Made by a program: the position numbers and the translations under genes
Origin: Verrucomicrobiota bacterium
GTDB lineage: Bacteria > Verrucomicrobiota > Verrucomicrobiia > Opitutales > UBA953
NCBI GenBank assembly: GCA_009924535.1
Contig: RFRI01000002.1
Span: forward strand, 1 to 20,467
DNA length: 20,467 nt
Reading direction: 5' to 3'
Notes under the pieces: generated by a model
Database searches by the model: none
Told to the model about the DNA's origin: nothing
The model's input: the letters and a program-made list of their open reading frames with translations, nothing else
In this document: piece by piece, positions 13,908 to 20,467 of the stretch
Layout of the letters: the number at the start of each line of letters is the position of its first letter
Numbering within the stretch: the first letter of the stretch is position 1

Positions 13908-13935
13908 ATACTCTATACTCGATACTCAATACTCG
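13908..13935. repeat. Four 7-bp tandem units
   Basis: ATACTCT, ATACTCG, ATACTCA, ATACTCG: four units differing only at the last base. They end 18 bases before the ATG at 13954. A TATATT hexamer (13940-13945) between the tract and the ATG could be a -10 box, but I see no matching -35. Confidence 0.75.
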
Positions 13936-13953
13936 CTCCTATATTCCTCACCC

Positions 13954-14784
13954 ATGGCGCCGAACCCGCTCAAGCCGCTCATCAAAGGGATGTTCGTCAT
14001 GCTCGCCGTGGCGGCGGTCGTCTTGTTCGCTTACCACGCCCGTCTCGCGCTGATCGCCGAACAGGAGCGCATCGCGGAATCCCAAAAACGCGCCAAGGAA
14101 CTCAACGAGGGCTTCCGTCGTAAGGCGGTGGCGGAAGCGACGGCTGCCAAGCTGCGTCGCGAACAGGAGGCTGCCCGCGCCAAGGAGACCGCCGAGCGAC
14201 GCGCGAAAGAAGACGCCTCCTTCGCCGCCGCGGAGGCGAAGAAACGCCCCGTCGACGTCGGCGTGGCCTTCGGCAAAGCCCGCCGTAACGCCGAGGCCGG
14301 CGATGCCGACGCCCAGAATCTGCTCGGCGTCATCTACCACAAAGGCATGGACGCGGTCATCCACCTGAACCCGGACACCCATGGAATGCAGATCTCCCCT
14401 CACGTGCTTTCGGCGCTGACCGGAGAAGACCTATCCGGAAGAGCGATCCCTTCCATTCGCTTCGTCTCGATACCCGTCATCCCCGCGAACCCCCAGGAAG
14501 CCGTCCGCTGGCTTGAACGCGCCGCCCTCCAAGGACATCGCGAAGCCCAAGCCACCTTGGCCAGCCTGCTCTTTTACGACCTCCGGGATCAGGTGGCCGC
14601 CTACGAGTGGTCGCTGATCGCCGACGTCGAGCCCGCCGATCCGACGGTAGGCAAGCTGACCGGCCATTCGCCCGCCTCGCGGAAACTCCTGCGCGAAAGG
14701 GTCCTGCAGAAACTGACCCCGGACCAGAAGGCGGACGGCGAAAAGAAAGCCCAGGCTTTCGTGCCGAAGAAGGAAAAACCCTAG
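13954..14784 (+). CDS. Membrane-anchored coiled-coil protein with Sel1-like repeats
   Basis: The protein has 276 residues. One membrane helix (about 12-32) is followed by a long charged alpha-helical or coiled-coil region (about 33-95, rich in Ala, Glu, Arg and Lys). The C-terminal half contains Sel1/TPR-like elements: ARRNAEAGDADAQNLLGVIYHKG and, after an insertion of about 50 residues, EAVRWLERAALQGHREAQATLASLLFYD. Sel1 repeats are helical hairpins that bind partner proteins. The insertion splits what would normally be consecutive repeats. A second Sel1 protein with the near-identical phrase HWLEKAALQG lies at 17641-18258. It is likely cotranscribed with the 75-residue protein 57 bp downstream. 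Role: probably an envelope scaffold; the partner is unknown. Confidence 0.82.
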   Translation: MAPNPLKPLIKGMFVMLAVAAVVLFAYHARLALIAEQERIAESQKRAKELNEGFRRKAVAEATAAKLRREQEAARAKETAERRAKEDASFAAAEAKKRPVDVGVAFGKARRNAEAGDADAQNLLGVIYHKGMDAVIHLNPDTHGMQISPHVLSALTGEDLSGRAIPSIRFVSIPVIPANPQEAVRWLERAALQGHREAQATLASLLFYDLRDQVAAYEWSLIADVEPADPTVGKLTGHSPASRKLLRERVLQKLTPDQKADGEKKAQAFVPKKEKP

Positions 14785-14827
14785 GAAAACACCCCAGAGG
14801 TTGTCCTTTGACGGTGACCCCGCGGCC

Positions 14828-14833
14828 GGGAGG
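14828..14833 (+). promoter_or_regulatory. Shine-Dalgarno site of the 75-residue protein gene
   Basis: GGGAGG lies 8 bases before the ATG at 14842. It is one of the few clear Shine-Dalgarno sites in a window where most starts lack one, and it supports translation of this short gene. Confidence 0.7.
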
Positions 14834-14841
14834 ATTTCCCC

Positions 14842-15069
14842 ATGCCCTTCCGCCTCCTCCGCCCTCGCTCCGAACGTCCTGGCACCGTCGCTCCTTATTC
14901 CCGCCTGCTCTGCGTGAAGCTGAAGTCGGGGAAGACCTGCATCGTCAGCTCCGAACTTTTGCACCTGCTGCCCAAAGGCGACGAAGTGCTCTCGATCCTC
15001 AGCGCCAACGGTCGTCCGATCTTCGCCACGATGGAACCGGTGAAGCACGCGCTGCCGAAGGCGAGTTAA
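14842..15069 (+). CDS. Small hypothetical protein, 75 residues
   Basis: The protein has 75 residues and is basic, with no signal peptide or membrane segment. The sequence RLLCVKLKSGKTCIVSSELLHLLPKGDEVLSILSANGRPIFATMEPV reads as a compact beta-rich domain with well-spaced hydrophobic positions. I recognise no family. A good Shine-Dalgarno precedes the ATG. It is convergent with the LptF/LptG-type gene, the two stops being only 9 bp apart, with no visible terminator between. It probably shares a transcript with the Sel1-like gene upstream. Confidence 0.7.
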   Translation: MPFRLLRPRSERPGTVAPYSRLLCVKLKSGKTCIVSSELLHLLPKGDEVLSILSANGRPIFATMEPVKHALPKAS

Positions 15070-15078
15070 GTCCGCGCC

Positions 15079-16218
15079 CTACCTCCGGCTCGCGCGCGCC
15101 ATCAGCCAGCAGGCGATGACGATGACGAGGAGGTTCGGCAACAGCACGAGCGCTTCCGGATGCAACGACGGGACTTTGACCCAGCTGGCCATCGAGGTCA
15201 GGAGATAGTACCCCAAGGCCACTCCGAGCGCCATGGCCGCGTTCACGTTGGTCTCGGCACGCCCGACGGTGACGGCGAGCGGGACCGCGAGCATGGCAAG
15301 CGAGAAGACTGACATCGCCGTGGCGATCCGGAACATGAGCTGGACCTTGAGCCGCATGACTTCCAGCGCCTTGTCCGCCGCCGGGGCGTCCGGCGGCAGC
15401 TGCCAGCCTTTGTCCATGGCCTCGATCAGTTCGCCGGCCGTCATCATGCGCAGGCGTTTCACGTAGGCGACATGGCCGGCATCGTCGCGCGGGAACTCCA
15501 GGACGGCTTCGTCGGCCGACGTGAAACTGCCGGGACGGAGATCGAGTTCGTCCTGCGCGCCTCGCGCCGACAGCCGCGCCTTCGAAAGACGGACGCGCAG
15601 GACCGACCCGCCGTTGGCGTCGACGGAGAGCGAGAGACGCGCGGTTTCGGCCACCATCGTCTGGCGGATCGCCCCCTTGTCGTCGAGCTGCCAGAGCCGG
15701 AAGCCTTTGAGCACGTCGCCTTCCTTCGACTCGGCGCGGATGAGCAGGCCCTTGAACTGACGGTTGAGTTTCCCGGGGATGATGAGTCCGGCCGGATTCC
15801 CTCCGGCGGCGCCGACCAAGATGCGTTGAAAACCGTCTTCGGAGTCCGGCCCGGCTTGCAAGTTGAGCCAGGCCGAGAAGAGCGCCAAGGCCGCCACCGC
15901 GAGCCAGACGGGCAAGGCGATCCGCCAGAGGCTCAGGCCGGCCGATTTCATCGCGGTGACCTCACCGTCCGCCCCCATGCGGCCGAACGTCATCAGGACC
16001 CCGGTCAACACGCCCATGGGCAAGGCATAAGGGAGCACGGTCGGGAAAAGCAGCCAGACCAGCTCGAGCGCCTGCCAGGCATCGACCTTGCCGGTCGAGA
16101 CGGCTCCGATCACCTGCTGGGCGATGTTGCCGGCGACCAGCACGAAGACGAACGCGCCGGTCGCCAAAGCGGACGCGACCCCGCACTCGCGCAAGACATG
16201 TCGGTCAAGGATCCGCAC
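15079..16218 (-). CDS. LptF/LptG-family lipopolysaccharide export permease (GTG start)
   Basis: This is an inner-membrane subunit of the Lpt transporter, which with LptB pulls lipopolysaccharide from the inner membrane toward the periplasmic bridge. It has 379 residues. Three N-terminal membrane helices (about 15-38, 48-76, 98-120) and three C-terminal ones (about 287-312, 320-340, 350-375) enclose a periplasmic jelly-roll-like domain. The signature LPYALPMGVLTGVL followed by FGRMGADGEVTAMKSAGLS is the YjgP/YjgQ coupling region. The start is GTG at 16218, because RILDRHVLRE is the usual N-terminal helix. LptF and LptG cannot be told apart here. It lies 6 bp after the phosphatase gene, so the two are almost certainly cotranscribed. 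Its TAG stop lies inside a GGTAGGG. Confidence 0.95.
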   Translation of the reverse strand: MRILDRHVLRECGVASALATGAFVFVLVAGNIAQQVIGAVSTGKVDAWQALELVWLLFPTVLPYALPMGVLTGVLMTFGRMGADGEVTAMKSAGLSLWRIALPVWLAVAALALFSAWLNLQAGPDSEDGFQRILVGAAGGNPAGLIIPGKLNRQFKGLLIRAESKEGDVLKGFRLWQLDDKGAIRQTMVAETARLSLSVDANGGSVLRVRLSKARLSARGAQDELDLRPGSFTSADEAVLEFPRDDAGHVAYVKRLRMMTAGELIEAMDKGWQLPPDAPAADKALEVMRLKVQLMFRIATAMSVFSLAMLAVPLAVTVGRAETNVNAAMALGVALGYYLLTSMASWVKVPSLHPEALVLLPNLLVIVIACWLMARASRR

Positions 16219-16224
16219 GCCGAC

Positions 16225-16827
16225 CTATCGCACCTCGCCCGCCACGGGGACGCGCGCGACCTTGAGATAGCGGTCCAGGCTCGCGTCCATGGCGGACGCA
16301 TCCGCCCAGAGAAGATAGGGGAAGTGTCCGTAGTAGGGGGAGAGCTGAGCCAGCGCTTCTTGCACAGGCAGACCAGAGTCGACGCAATGGAGCGCACTGG
16401 CCAGGCCCGTGCGGTCGGCCCCGCCGGCGCAATGGATCAGGACCGGCTTCTCGGCGTCACGGATGAGAGCGGAGATCTTCCTCATCTGCTCGACGGAAAG
16501 CTCGGAGCGTGCGCTGATGGGATAGTTGATGAGCGAGACGCCCAATAGGCGCGCGCTTCGGGATTCTTGATCGTACCATCCTTGGCCGATGTTCTCTCCG
16601 CGCAGGTTGATCACGCTGCGGATGCCGGCTTGCTTGACGAAACGCTCCAGCTGCTCGGCCGGCATCTGTCCGGAGCGATAGACCTTGCCGTCCTCGACGG
16701 CGTGCAGATTGCAACTCGCCTGCACGTAAAGATAGAGACCCCCGACGATGGCGAGGAGACCTACCACGACCATCGACGCGGCCCCGGAAAGCCGCTTGAT
16801 CACGCGCATGAGATGAGGAACGCCCAT
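16225..16827 (-). CDS. Membrane-anchored dual-specificity/tyrosine phosphatase-like protein, copy 2
   Basis: The protein has 200 residues, with one N-terminal membrane segment at about 17-35. The catalytic loop is HCAGGADRTG with nucleophile C133 and R139. It matches the copy at 10637-11242 in layout and in KVYRSGQMPAEQLERFVKQAGIRSVINLRGE and the C-terminal YYGHFPY. The stop lies 6 bp before the LptF/LptG permease start, and a PlsC-like acyltransferase lies upstream. That context makes a lipid or lipopolysaccharide phosphate a more attractive substrate than a phosphoprotein, but this is inference. A second in-frame ATG at 16809 would trim six residues and keep the anchor; neither start has a Shine-Dalgarno. 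Confidence 0.87.
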   Translation of the reverse strand: MGVPHLMRVIKRLSGAASMVVVGLLAIVGGLYLYVQASCNLHAVEDGKVYRSGQMPAEQLERFVKQAGIRSVINLRGENIGQGWYDQESRSARLLGVSLINYPISARSELSVEQMRKISALIRDAEKPVLIHCAGGADRTGLASALHCVDSGLPVQEALAQLSPYYGHFPYLLWADASAMDASLDRYLKVARVPVAGEVR

Positions 16828-16829
16828 GC

Positions 16830-16925
16830 GGGCAAATTAGGGCAAGACTTACTGATGGCTAATCGCAAGCAGCCGGAGGCGGCCACAATCACGTGACAGC
16901 CGGGCGACAAATCGGCTAATTGCCC
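16830..16925 (-). other. Inverted repeat in the leader of phosphatase copy 2
   Basis: On the minus strand GGGCAATTAG (16925-16916) is complementary to CTAATTTGCCC (16840-16830), apart from one bulged base. The 3' arm ends two bases before the ATG of the phosphatase gene. If transcribed from upstream, the leader could fold with its base at the start codon. A direct repeat of ATTAGCC lies inside. Confidence 0.4.
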
Positions 16926-16962
16926 AAAAAACGCGTCCGACTAAGCCGAAGGCTTCAACGCG
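16926..16962 (-). terminator. Candidate intrinsic terminator of the acyltransferase gene
   Basis: On the minus strand CGCGT pairs with ACGCG and, inside it, AAGCC pairs with GGCTT around a TTC loop, with an asymmetric internal loop between. Six T residues follow directly. The hairpin overlaps the last codons and stop of the acyltransferase. The stem is moderate, so termination may be partial. Confidence 0.5.
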
Positions 16963-17543
16963 ACCACCGCCGCCTTCAAGGCCTTCGTCCGCTCCTTCAC
17001 GTCGCCGGCGGGATCCATCGGTGCGCCGATGACGATCGTGACACCTCGACGATAGAACGGCCAGAGGCAGAACAGGATCATGTTCTGGACGGTGATGGAG
17101 AACGGCGTCACCCATCGGCCAGGGTAGTTGCCGTAATGGAAATACACCGGGACCATCGGCACACCGGCCTGCTGCGCGATGCGCACGGCACCGGTCTTGA
17201 AGGGCAGCTCAGCGTCGCCCAAGGCCTCGACGAGCCCGGTCGGACAGATCGCCACGGTCTCGCCCCTCTTAAGCAAGGCGACGGCATCGTCGATCGACAC
17301 CTGCACGAAACCCCAGCGGAGGGCGTACTTTTTCAGGAAAGGAAAGCTGAACACCAACGGATGCACGAGCAGCCGGGCCGAAGTCCGCACCATCCCGAAG
17401 AGAAAGACATCGCGGTAGCTGTTATGGTTACCGCAGAGCAGCACGGGACCATCCGGCAAAGTTCCGACGACCTGGACCCTTCCCACCAGCATCCGCACCA
17501 ACGTGGTCGCGGGCCTGGGGATTAGGCTCATCGGCTCGCTCAT
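16941..17543 (-). CDS. PlsC-like 1-acyl-glycerol-phosphate or lysophospholipid acyltransferase
   Basis: The protein has 200 residues, on the short side for the family. The family transfers acyl chains from acyl-ACP or acyl-CoA to glycerophospholipids or related lipids at the inner membrane. Block I is NHNSYRD with the catalytic H40-x4-D45. The later PEG block reads CPTGLVEALGD (100-110), with Thr replacing Glu. Block IV-like GVPMVPVYFHYGNYPG follows. A hydrophobic stretch, MILFCLWPFY, may dip into the membrane. The ATG at 17543 is preferred because TTGGGGA precedes it; an in-frame ATG at 17531 is possible, and longer upstream extensions run through intergenic sequence. It is divergent from the Sel1 gene at 17641. 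The acceptor lipid is unknown. Confidence 0.88.
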   Translation of the reverse strand: MSEPMSLIPRPATTLVRMLVGRVQVVGTLPDGPVLLCGNHNSYRDVFLFGMVRTSARLLVHPLVFSFPFLKKYALRWGFVQVSIDDAVALLKRGETVAICPTGLVEALGDAELPFKTGAVRIAQQAGVPMVPVYFHYGNYPGRWVTPFSITVQNMILFCLWPFYRRGVTIVIGAPMDPAGDVKERTKALKAAVVALKPSA

Positions 17544-17640
17544 TCCCCAAGGATGTCGTTTCTTTCCGACGATGCAACCCGACGTATTACGTACGCAACT
17601 CGATACCCGCCGCGGGGTTCCATCTTCGCACCCCCTTTCC

Positions 17641-18258
17641 ATGCGCGCCTTCACCCGCCTACTCCGATTCCCCGCCCTGCTGGCGATGCTGCTGGCCGCC
17701 CTCGCCGGCGCGCAACAGACCCCGGCGACCGAACGCACGTTCCAGCAATACAAGGCCGAGGCCGAGAAAGGCGACCTCGACGCGATGCACAAGCTGGGCT
17801 GGGCCTATGAGCACGGCGTCGGCACGAATCGGAACGCCGCCGAAGCCCTGCGCTGGTATCGCAAAGCCGCCGAAGCCGGCCAGGCCGTCTCGCAAGAAGA
17901 ACTCGGCCAGGCCTACCTTCATGGCGACGGCGTCGCCGTCGACCAGAAGGAGGCGGTGCACTGGCTGGAGAAGGCCGCGCTCCAAGGCCGAGGATCGGCC
18001 CAGTTCGCGCTGGCCGAATATTATGGCGGCGACCTTCGCTTCGTGACCGCGAAATATATCGAGGCCTACGCCTGGGCCCACCTCTTCGCCAAATACCAGC
18101 CGAAGGAGGCCAAAGGCACGCGTCACGAGTCCTTCCTGAAGTCGATCGACAACCAACTCGTCGACAAGCTCATGCTCGCCGACGCCCAGAAGCGCCTGAC
18201 GGAACTGGAGCAACAGCTCGCCGCCAATACTTCAGCGAAGAAGCCCGCCAAGAAATAG
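17641..18258 (+). CDS. Exported Sel1-repeat protein
   Basis: The protein has 205 residues. A signal peptide (MRAFTRLLRFPALLAMLLAALAGA, cleavage near AGA-QQ) exports it. Two canonical Sel1 repeats follow: GDLDAMHKLGWAYEHGVGTNRNAAEALRWYRKAAEAG and SQEELGQAYLHGDGVAVDQKEAVHWLEKAALQG. A divergent third repeat runs through SAQFALAEYYGGDLRFVTAKYIEAYAWAHLFAK. A charged helical tail ends in KKPAKK. Sel1 proteins act as adaptors or scaffolds in the envelope. The chosen ATG starts the signal peptide directly; no clear Shine-Dalgarno. It is followed 37 bp later by the deacetylase-like gene on the same strand, possibly cotranscribed. Confidence 0.92.
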   Translation: MRAFTRLLRFPALLAMLLAALAGAQQTPATERTFQQYKAEAEKGDLDAMHKLGWAYEHGVGTNRNAAEALRWYRKAAEAGQAVSQEELGQAYLHGDGVAVDQKEAVHWLEKAALQGRGSAQFALAEYYGGDLRFVTAKYIEAYAWAHLFAKYQPKEAKGTRHESFLKSIDNQLVDKLMLADAQKRLTELEQQLAANTSAKKPAKK

Positions 18259-18295
18259 GCTTCAACGGCCTGGCCAAACGGATTTAGAACACCCT

Positions 18296-19054
18296 ATGCG
18301 CCTTCTCGCCCTGCTCAGCCTGCTTGCTGTCACCGCCCTCTCCGCGGCCGAAGACAAGTTCGTCATCTGGAAGCTCGACGACGTGAAGGCCGGCGAGAAG
18401 AAGCGCCTGGCCCCCGGCTTCAAGCGCGTCGCCGAGTGGGCCAAGACCGAGAAGACCGTCGTGACGATGGGCGTCATCTGCGATTCGCTCGCGCAACCCA
18501 ACGCCGACGACGTCGCTTGGATCAAGGCCAACGCCATCGAGAACGGTGGCGTGGTCGAGTTCTGGCACCACGGCTGGGATCACCGCAGCTGGGCCGACGC
18601 CACCGGCAAGGCGATGGCGGAGTTCCGCGGCCCCGACGTCGCCACGCAGGCCAAGCACCTCAAGGACGCGTGCGTGATCTTCAAGCAGACCACCGGCCTG
18701 ACCTTCCATGCCTTCGGCGCACCGTTCAACCAAGCCGACGACGCCACCATCGCGGCCATGGACGCCGTGCCCGAGATCACGATCTGGATGTATCCGCCCA
18801 AGAACGAGACCAAGCGCAAGGTCCTCGGCCGCACGCTCAACATGGAAGTCGCCACCGGCAAGGTCAGCTTCGCCAAGTTCGCCCAGGACTACGCGGCCAA
18901 GAAGCCCACCACCATGATGCTGCTCCAGGGCCACTGCGGCATGTGGAACGACGACTCCTTCAACGACTTCGTCAAGATCGCCGCCCTCCTCAAGCAGGAC
19001 GGCTGGACGACCCTGACCGCCAGCCAGTACGCCGAGAAGACGGCGAAGAAATAA
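18296..19054 (+). CDS. Exported polysaccharide-deacetylase-like (NodB-fold) protein
   Basis: The protein has 252 residues. A signal peptide, MRLLALLSLLAVTALSAAE, precedes a predicted beta/alpha-barrel. Possible NodB motifs: KLDDV (D28, D29) where TFDDG is normal; EFWHHGWDHRSW (H91, H92, H96) where HSxxH binds the metal; FHAFGAPFN where RxPxG is normal; and a late LQGHCGMWND with a histidine at the motif 5 position. The metal-binding Asp and His residues appear present but the surroundings are far from classical deacetylases, so the substrate could be another glycan, or the protein could have a related activity. The TAA stop lies 4 bp from the 3' end of the convergent tRNA-Ser gene. Confidence 0.72.
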   Translation: MRLLALLSLLAVTALSAAEDKFVIWKLDDVKAGEKKRLAPGFKRVAEWAKTEKTVVTMGVICDSLAQPNADDVAWIKANAIENGGVVEFWHHGWDHRSWADATGKAMAEFRGPDVATQAKHLKDACVIFKQTTGLTFHAFGAPFNQADDATIAAMDAVPEITIWMYPPKNETKRKVLGRTLNMEVATGKVSFAKFAQDYAAKKPTTMMLLQGHCGMWNDDSFNDFVKIAALLKQDGWTTLTASQYAEKTAKK

Positions 19055-19058
19055 GGGG

Positions 19059-19143
19059 CGGAGAGGGAGGGATTCGAACCCCCGGAGCCTTGCGGCTCGG
19101 CTGATTTCAAGTCAGCTGCAATCGACCACTCTGCCACCTCTCC
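19059..19143 (-). tRNA. tRNA-Ser(UGA), CCA not encoded
   Basis: The minus strand folds into a class II cloverleaf. The acceptor GGAGAGG pairs with CCTCTCC, with discriminator G. The anticodon stem GCTGA/TCAGC closes loop CTTGAAA with anticodon TGA at 19107-19109. The variable arm is GAGCC-GCAA-GGCTC and the T arm GGGGG-TTCGAAT-CCCTC. The bases after the discriminator are CCC, so CCA must be added enzymatically, unlike the tRNA-Leu in this window. Confidence 0.97.
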
Positions 19144-19152
19144 GTAAGCGGG

Positions 19153-19181
19153 ATTCAACGGCGGCTGGGGTCTTCCCTCAA
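19153..19181 (-). promoter_or_regulatory. Candidate promoter of tRNA-Ser
   Basis: On the minus strand TTGAGG (19181-19176) and TTGAAT (19158-19153) are spaced by 17 bases, and the -10 box ends 9 bases before the mature tRNA 5' end. Each box matches four of six sigma-70 consensus positions, with ideal spacing. Confidence 0.55.
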
Positions 19182-19253
19182 GCGGATTCGGTGCGTTACC
19201 CTTGGGCTTTCTCCTGATTTCCCTCGCGGCACGGTTTCGGCCTTGATGCGCGC

Positions 19254-20390
19254 ATGAGCACCTGTGCCCGCGTCGAGGAGATCGACGGCCCTTACGGCCC
19301 CTTCGCCATCGGCGAACGCGCCATCCAACGTCTCTGGGCTTCCGGCGAAGTCCGGGGCCCGATGGCCGCCGCCTCCGGCGCGAAGATTGAGATTATCCAC
19401 CAGGGCGACTGGAACCGCGGCGCTGGCCCGGACTTCCTGGGCGCGGAGATCCTGGTCGACGGCCAACGCCTCCGCGGCGACATCGAGATCCACCTGCGCT
19501 GCGCCGACTGGCACGCGCACGGTCACGACCGTGATCCGCACTTCGGCGGGGTGATCCTCCACGCGGTGCTGCTCCCGGGCACGAAGGACGTGTCCACGCT
19601 CGCCGGCCACCGACCGGAGACGGTGGTGCTCCTGCCCTACCTGCCGCGCGATCTCGAGGACCTGGCCGAAGAGGACGCGCTCCTCGAACTGCGCGGCCGC
19701 TCGGGAGAGGTCGCCAAACGCGTGCTCGAAGCCGAGCCGAACCTTTCGCTGGGACTGAAACGCCGCGCGCTCGAACGCTTCCGCAACAAGACGAAACACG
19801 CCCGCGCCCGCATCAAGGACGTCGGCTGGGATGCGGCGTGCCACGAGCTCTTCGTGGAATCGCTCGGCCTCGGCGGGAATCGCGCCCCGATGTCGGAACT
19901 CGCCCGCAGCCATTCGCCGGAACAGATGCTCATCCTCGGCCTCGACGCCCTCTACATGGAGAAGTGCGGACGCTGGCGCCTCCGTGGCCTGCGACCGGCG
20001 GGCCACCCGCACCGCCGGCTCGGCCAGTACCTCGAACTGCATCGCCGCCGCCCCGAATGGCGAACGCAGCTGCGCGACTGGGCCCTCGCCCTACCCTCTT
20101 CGCCATTGGTCTCCGCACGACGGCGGCTCATCGACGACGTGTTCGCATGCCTGCTCTCCGACGGCCGTGCCGACACGCTGTGCGTGAACGCCTTGTTGCC
20201 CCTTCTGCAAGACCCGCGGCACGCCCTCGACCGCAGCTGGCTCGACTGGCCACCGGGACATCACCCCGACGACATCCATGAAGCTCGCTCCTTGCTCGGG
20301 CTCGCCGGAGCGGCCCGGAACTGGGAAGTCCAAGGAATCCTCGATATCCTACGTCGCTCGATGACCTCGGCCGAAACGAAGCCGGCCTGA
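19254..20390 (+). CDS. DUF2851 family protein
   Basis: The protein has 378 residues, cytosolic, slightly shorter than typical members. The family-defining N-terminal motifs are clear: GDWNRGAGPDFLGAEI (about 51-66) and GDIEIHLRCADWHAHGHDRD running on to VILHAVLL (about 75-107). These look like a nuclease- or hydrolase-like beta core with conserved Asp, Glu and His. The function of DUF2851 is not established to my knowledge. The C-terminal half is helical and Arg/Leu-rich. The ATG at 19254 is chosen because VEEIDGPYGPFAIGERAIQRLW matches the usual start of the family; no Shine-Dalgarno. It is divergent from tRNA-Ser. Nothing in the window suggests a partner. Confidence 0.88.
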   Translation: MSTCARVEEIDGPYGPFAIGERAIQRLWASGEVRGPMAAASGAKIEIIHQGDWNRGAGPDFLGAEILVDGQRLRGDIEIHLRCADWHAHGHDRDPHFGGVILHAVLLPGTKDVSTLAGHRPETVVLLPYLPRDLEDLAEEDALLELRGRSGEVAKRVLEAEPNLSLGLKRRALERFRNKTKHARARIKDVGWDAACHELFVESLGLGGNRAPMSELARSHSPEQMLILGLDALYMEKCGRWRLRGLRPAGHPHRRLGQYLELHRRRPEWRTQLRDWALALPSSPLVSARRRLIDDVFACLLSDGRADTLCVNALLPLLQDPRHALDRSWLDWPPGHHPDDIHEARSLLGLAGAARNWEVQGILDILRRSMTSAETKPA

Positions 20391-20424
20391 GGCAAGGTCC
20401 CTAGGCCTGACTGAGGAACACCGG

Positions 20425-20453
20425 TTGACCGGGCCGAAGGCCAGTCGTATATT
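20425..20453 (+). promoter_or_regulatory. Near-consensus sigma-70 promoter at the right edge
   Basis: TTGACC (20425-20430) and TATATT (20448-20453) are separated by exactly 17 bases: five of six matches at each box. An ATG follows at 20460, only 6 bases after the -10 box, so transcription should start at or beside it. The reading frame after that ATG is cut by the window edge after two full codons, so the gene cannot be identified. Confidence 0.7.
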
Positions 20454-20467
20454 ATTCCTATGAACCC

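Noticed and set aside
17604..17618. Possible further heptamer tract (ACTCGATACCCG)
   Set aside because: Only about two units are visible, too few to separate from chance.
17544..17792. N-terminal extension of the acyltransferase
   Set aside because: It would overlap the divergent Sel1 gene and adds no family homology; ATG 17543 has a Shine-Dalgarno-like TTGGGGA.
1..20467. CRISPR array, integrase, transposase gene, toxin-antitoxin pair or defence island
   Set aside because: No regularly spaced identical repeats of CRISPR size and no protein with the corresponding motifs were seen. The repeats present are short hairpins and heptamers without mobility genes in the window.

Overview
The window is about 20.5 kb of GC-rich bacterial DNA. 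I place it in the PVC superphylum, most likely Verrucomicrobiota and plausibly Opitutales-like. The strongest evidence is a 1250-residue exported protein joining a DUF1080 domain, a Pirellula/Verrucomicrobium-type 'membrane-bound dehydrogenase' propeller, a HEAT-like region and a terminal CxxCH haem domain. Other support comes from scarce Shine-Dalgarno sequences and intergenic DNA full of short palindromic and heptameric repeats. The genus assignment is inference; no rRNA gene is present.

Layout. 1-3.5 kb (minus): purD, an arginine-phosphatase-like LMW phosphatase, rpiB and glyA (cut by the window edge), probably one operon and resembling the Bacillus ywlE-ywlF-ywlG-glyA order. 3.6 kb (minus): tRNA-Leu(GAG) with a clear intrinsic terminator. 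3.8-5.2 kb (plus): a conserved-looking hypothetical protein with an Arg/Gly-rich disordered N-terminus. 5.5-6.5 kb: a small GT-A-type glycosyltransferase (minus) divergent from a 63-residue acidic tail-anchored protein (plus). 6.6-10.4 kb (minus): the large PVC haem protein. 10.6-13.6 kb (minus): a membrane-anchored dual-specificity phosphatase, a serine beta-lactamase-fold protein and an exported protein with two CxxCxGSG knuckles. 13.95-15.07 kb (plus): a Sel1-like membrane protein and a 75-residue protein. 15.1-17.5 kb (minus): an LptF/LptG permease, a second membrane-anchored phosphatase and a PlsC-like acyltransferase, together suggesting an envelope-lipid locus. 17.6-19.05 kb (plus): an exported Sel1 protein and a polysaccharide-deacetylase-like protein. 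Then tRNA-Ser(UGA) (minus), a DUF2851 protein (plus) and, at the right edge, a near-consensus promoter with an ATG at the predicted transcription start.

The most unusual content is intergenic. Six copies of a GTAGGG-headed hairpin occur, four of them as two inverted pairs. Their stem bases change in compensating pairs while the head and a TGC-type loop persist, which is the architecture of REP elements mobilised by RAYT transposases. Three further small repeat types are interleaved with them: a roughly 90-bp paired repeat, GGCAGCAC hairpins (one serving as a terminator) and 7-bp periodic tracts. I see no CRISPR array, no transposase gene, no complete mobile element and no recognisable defence or secondary-metabolite cluster.
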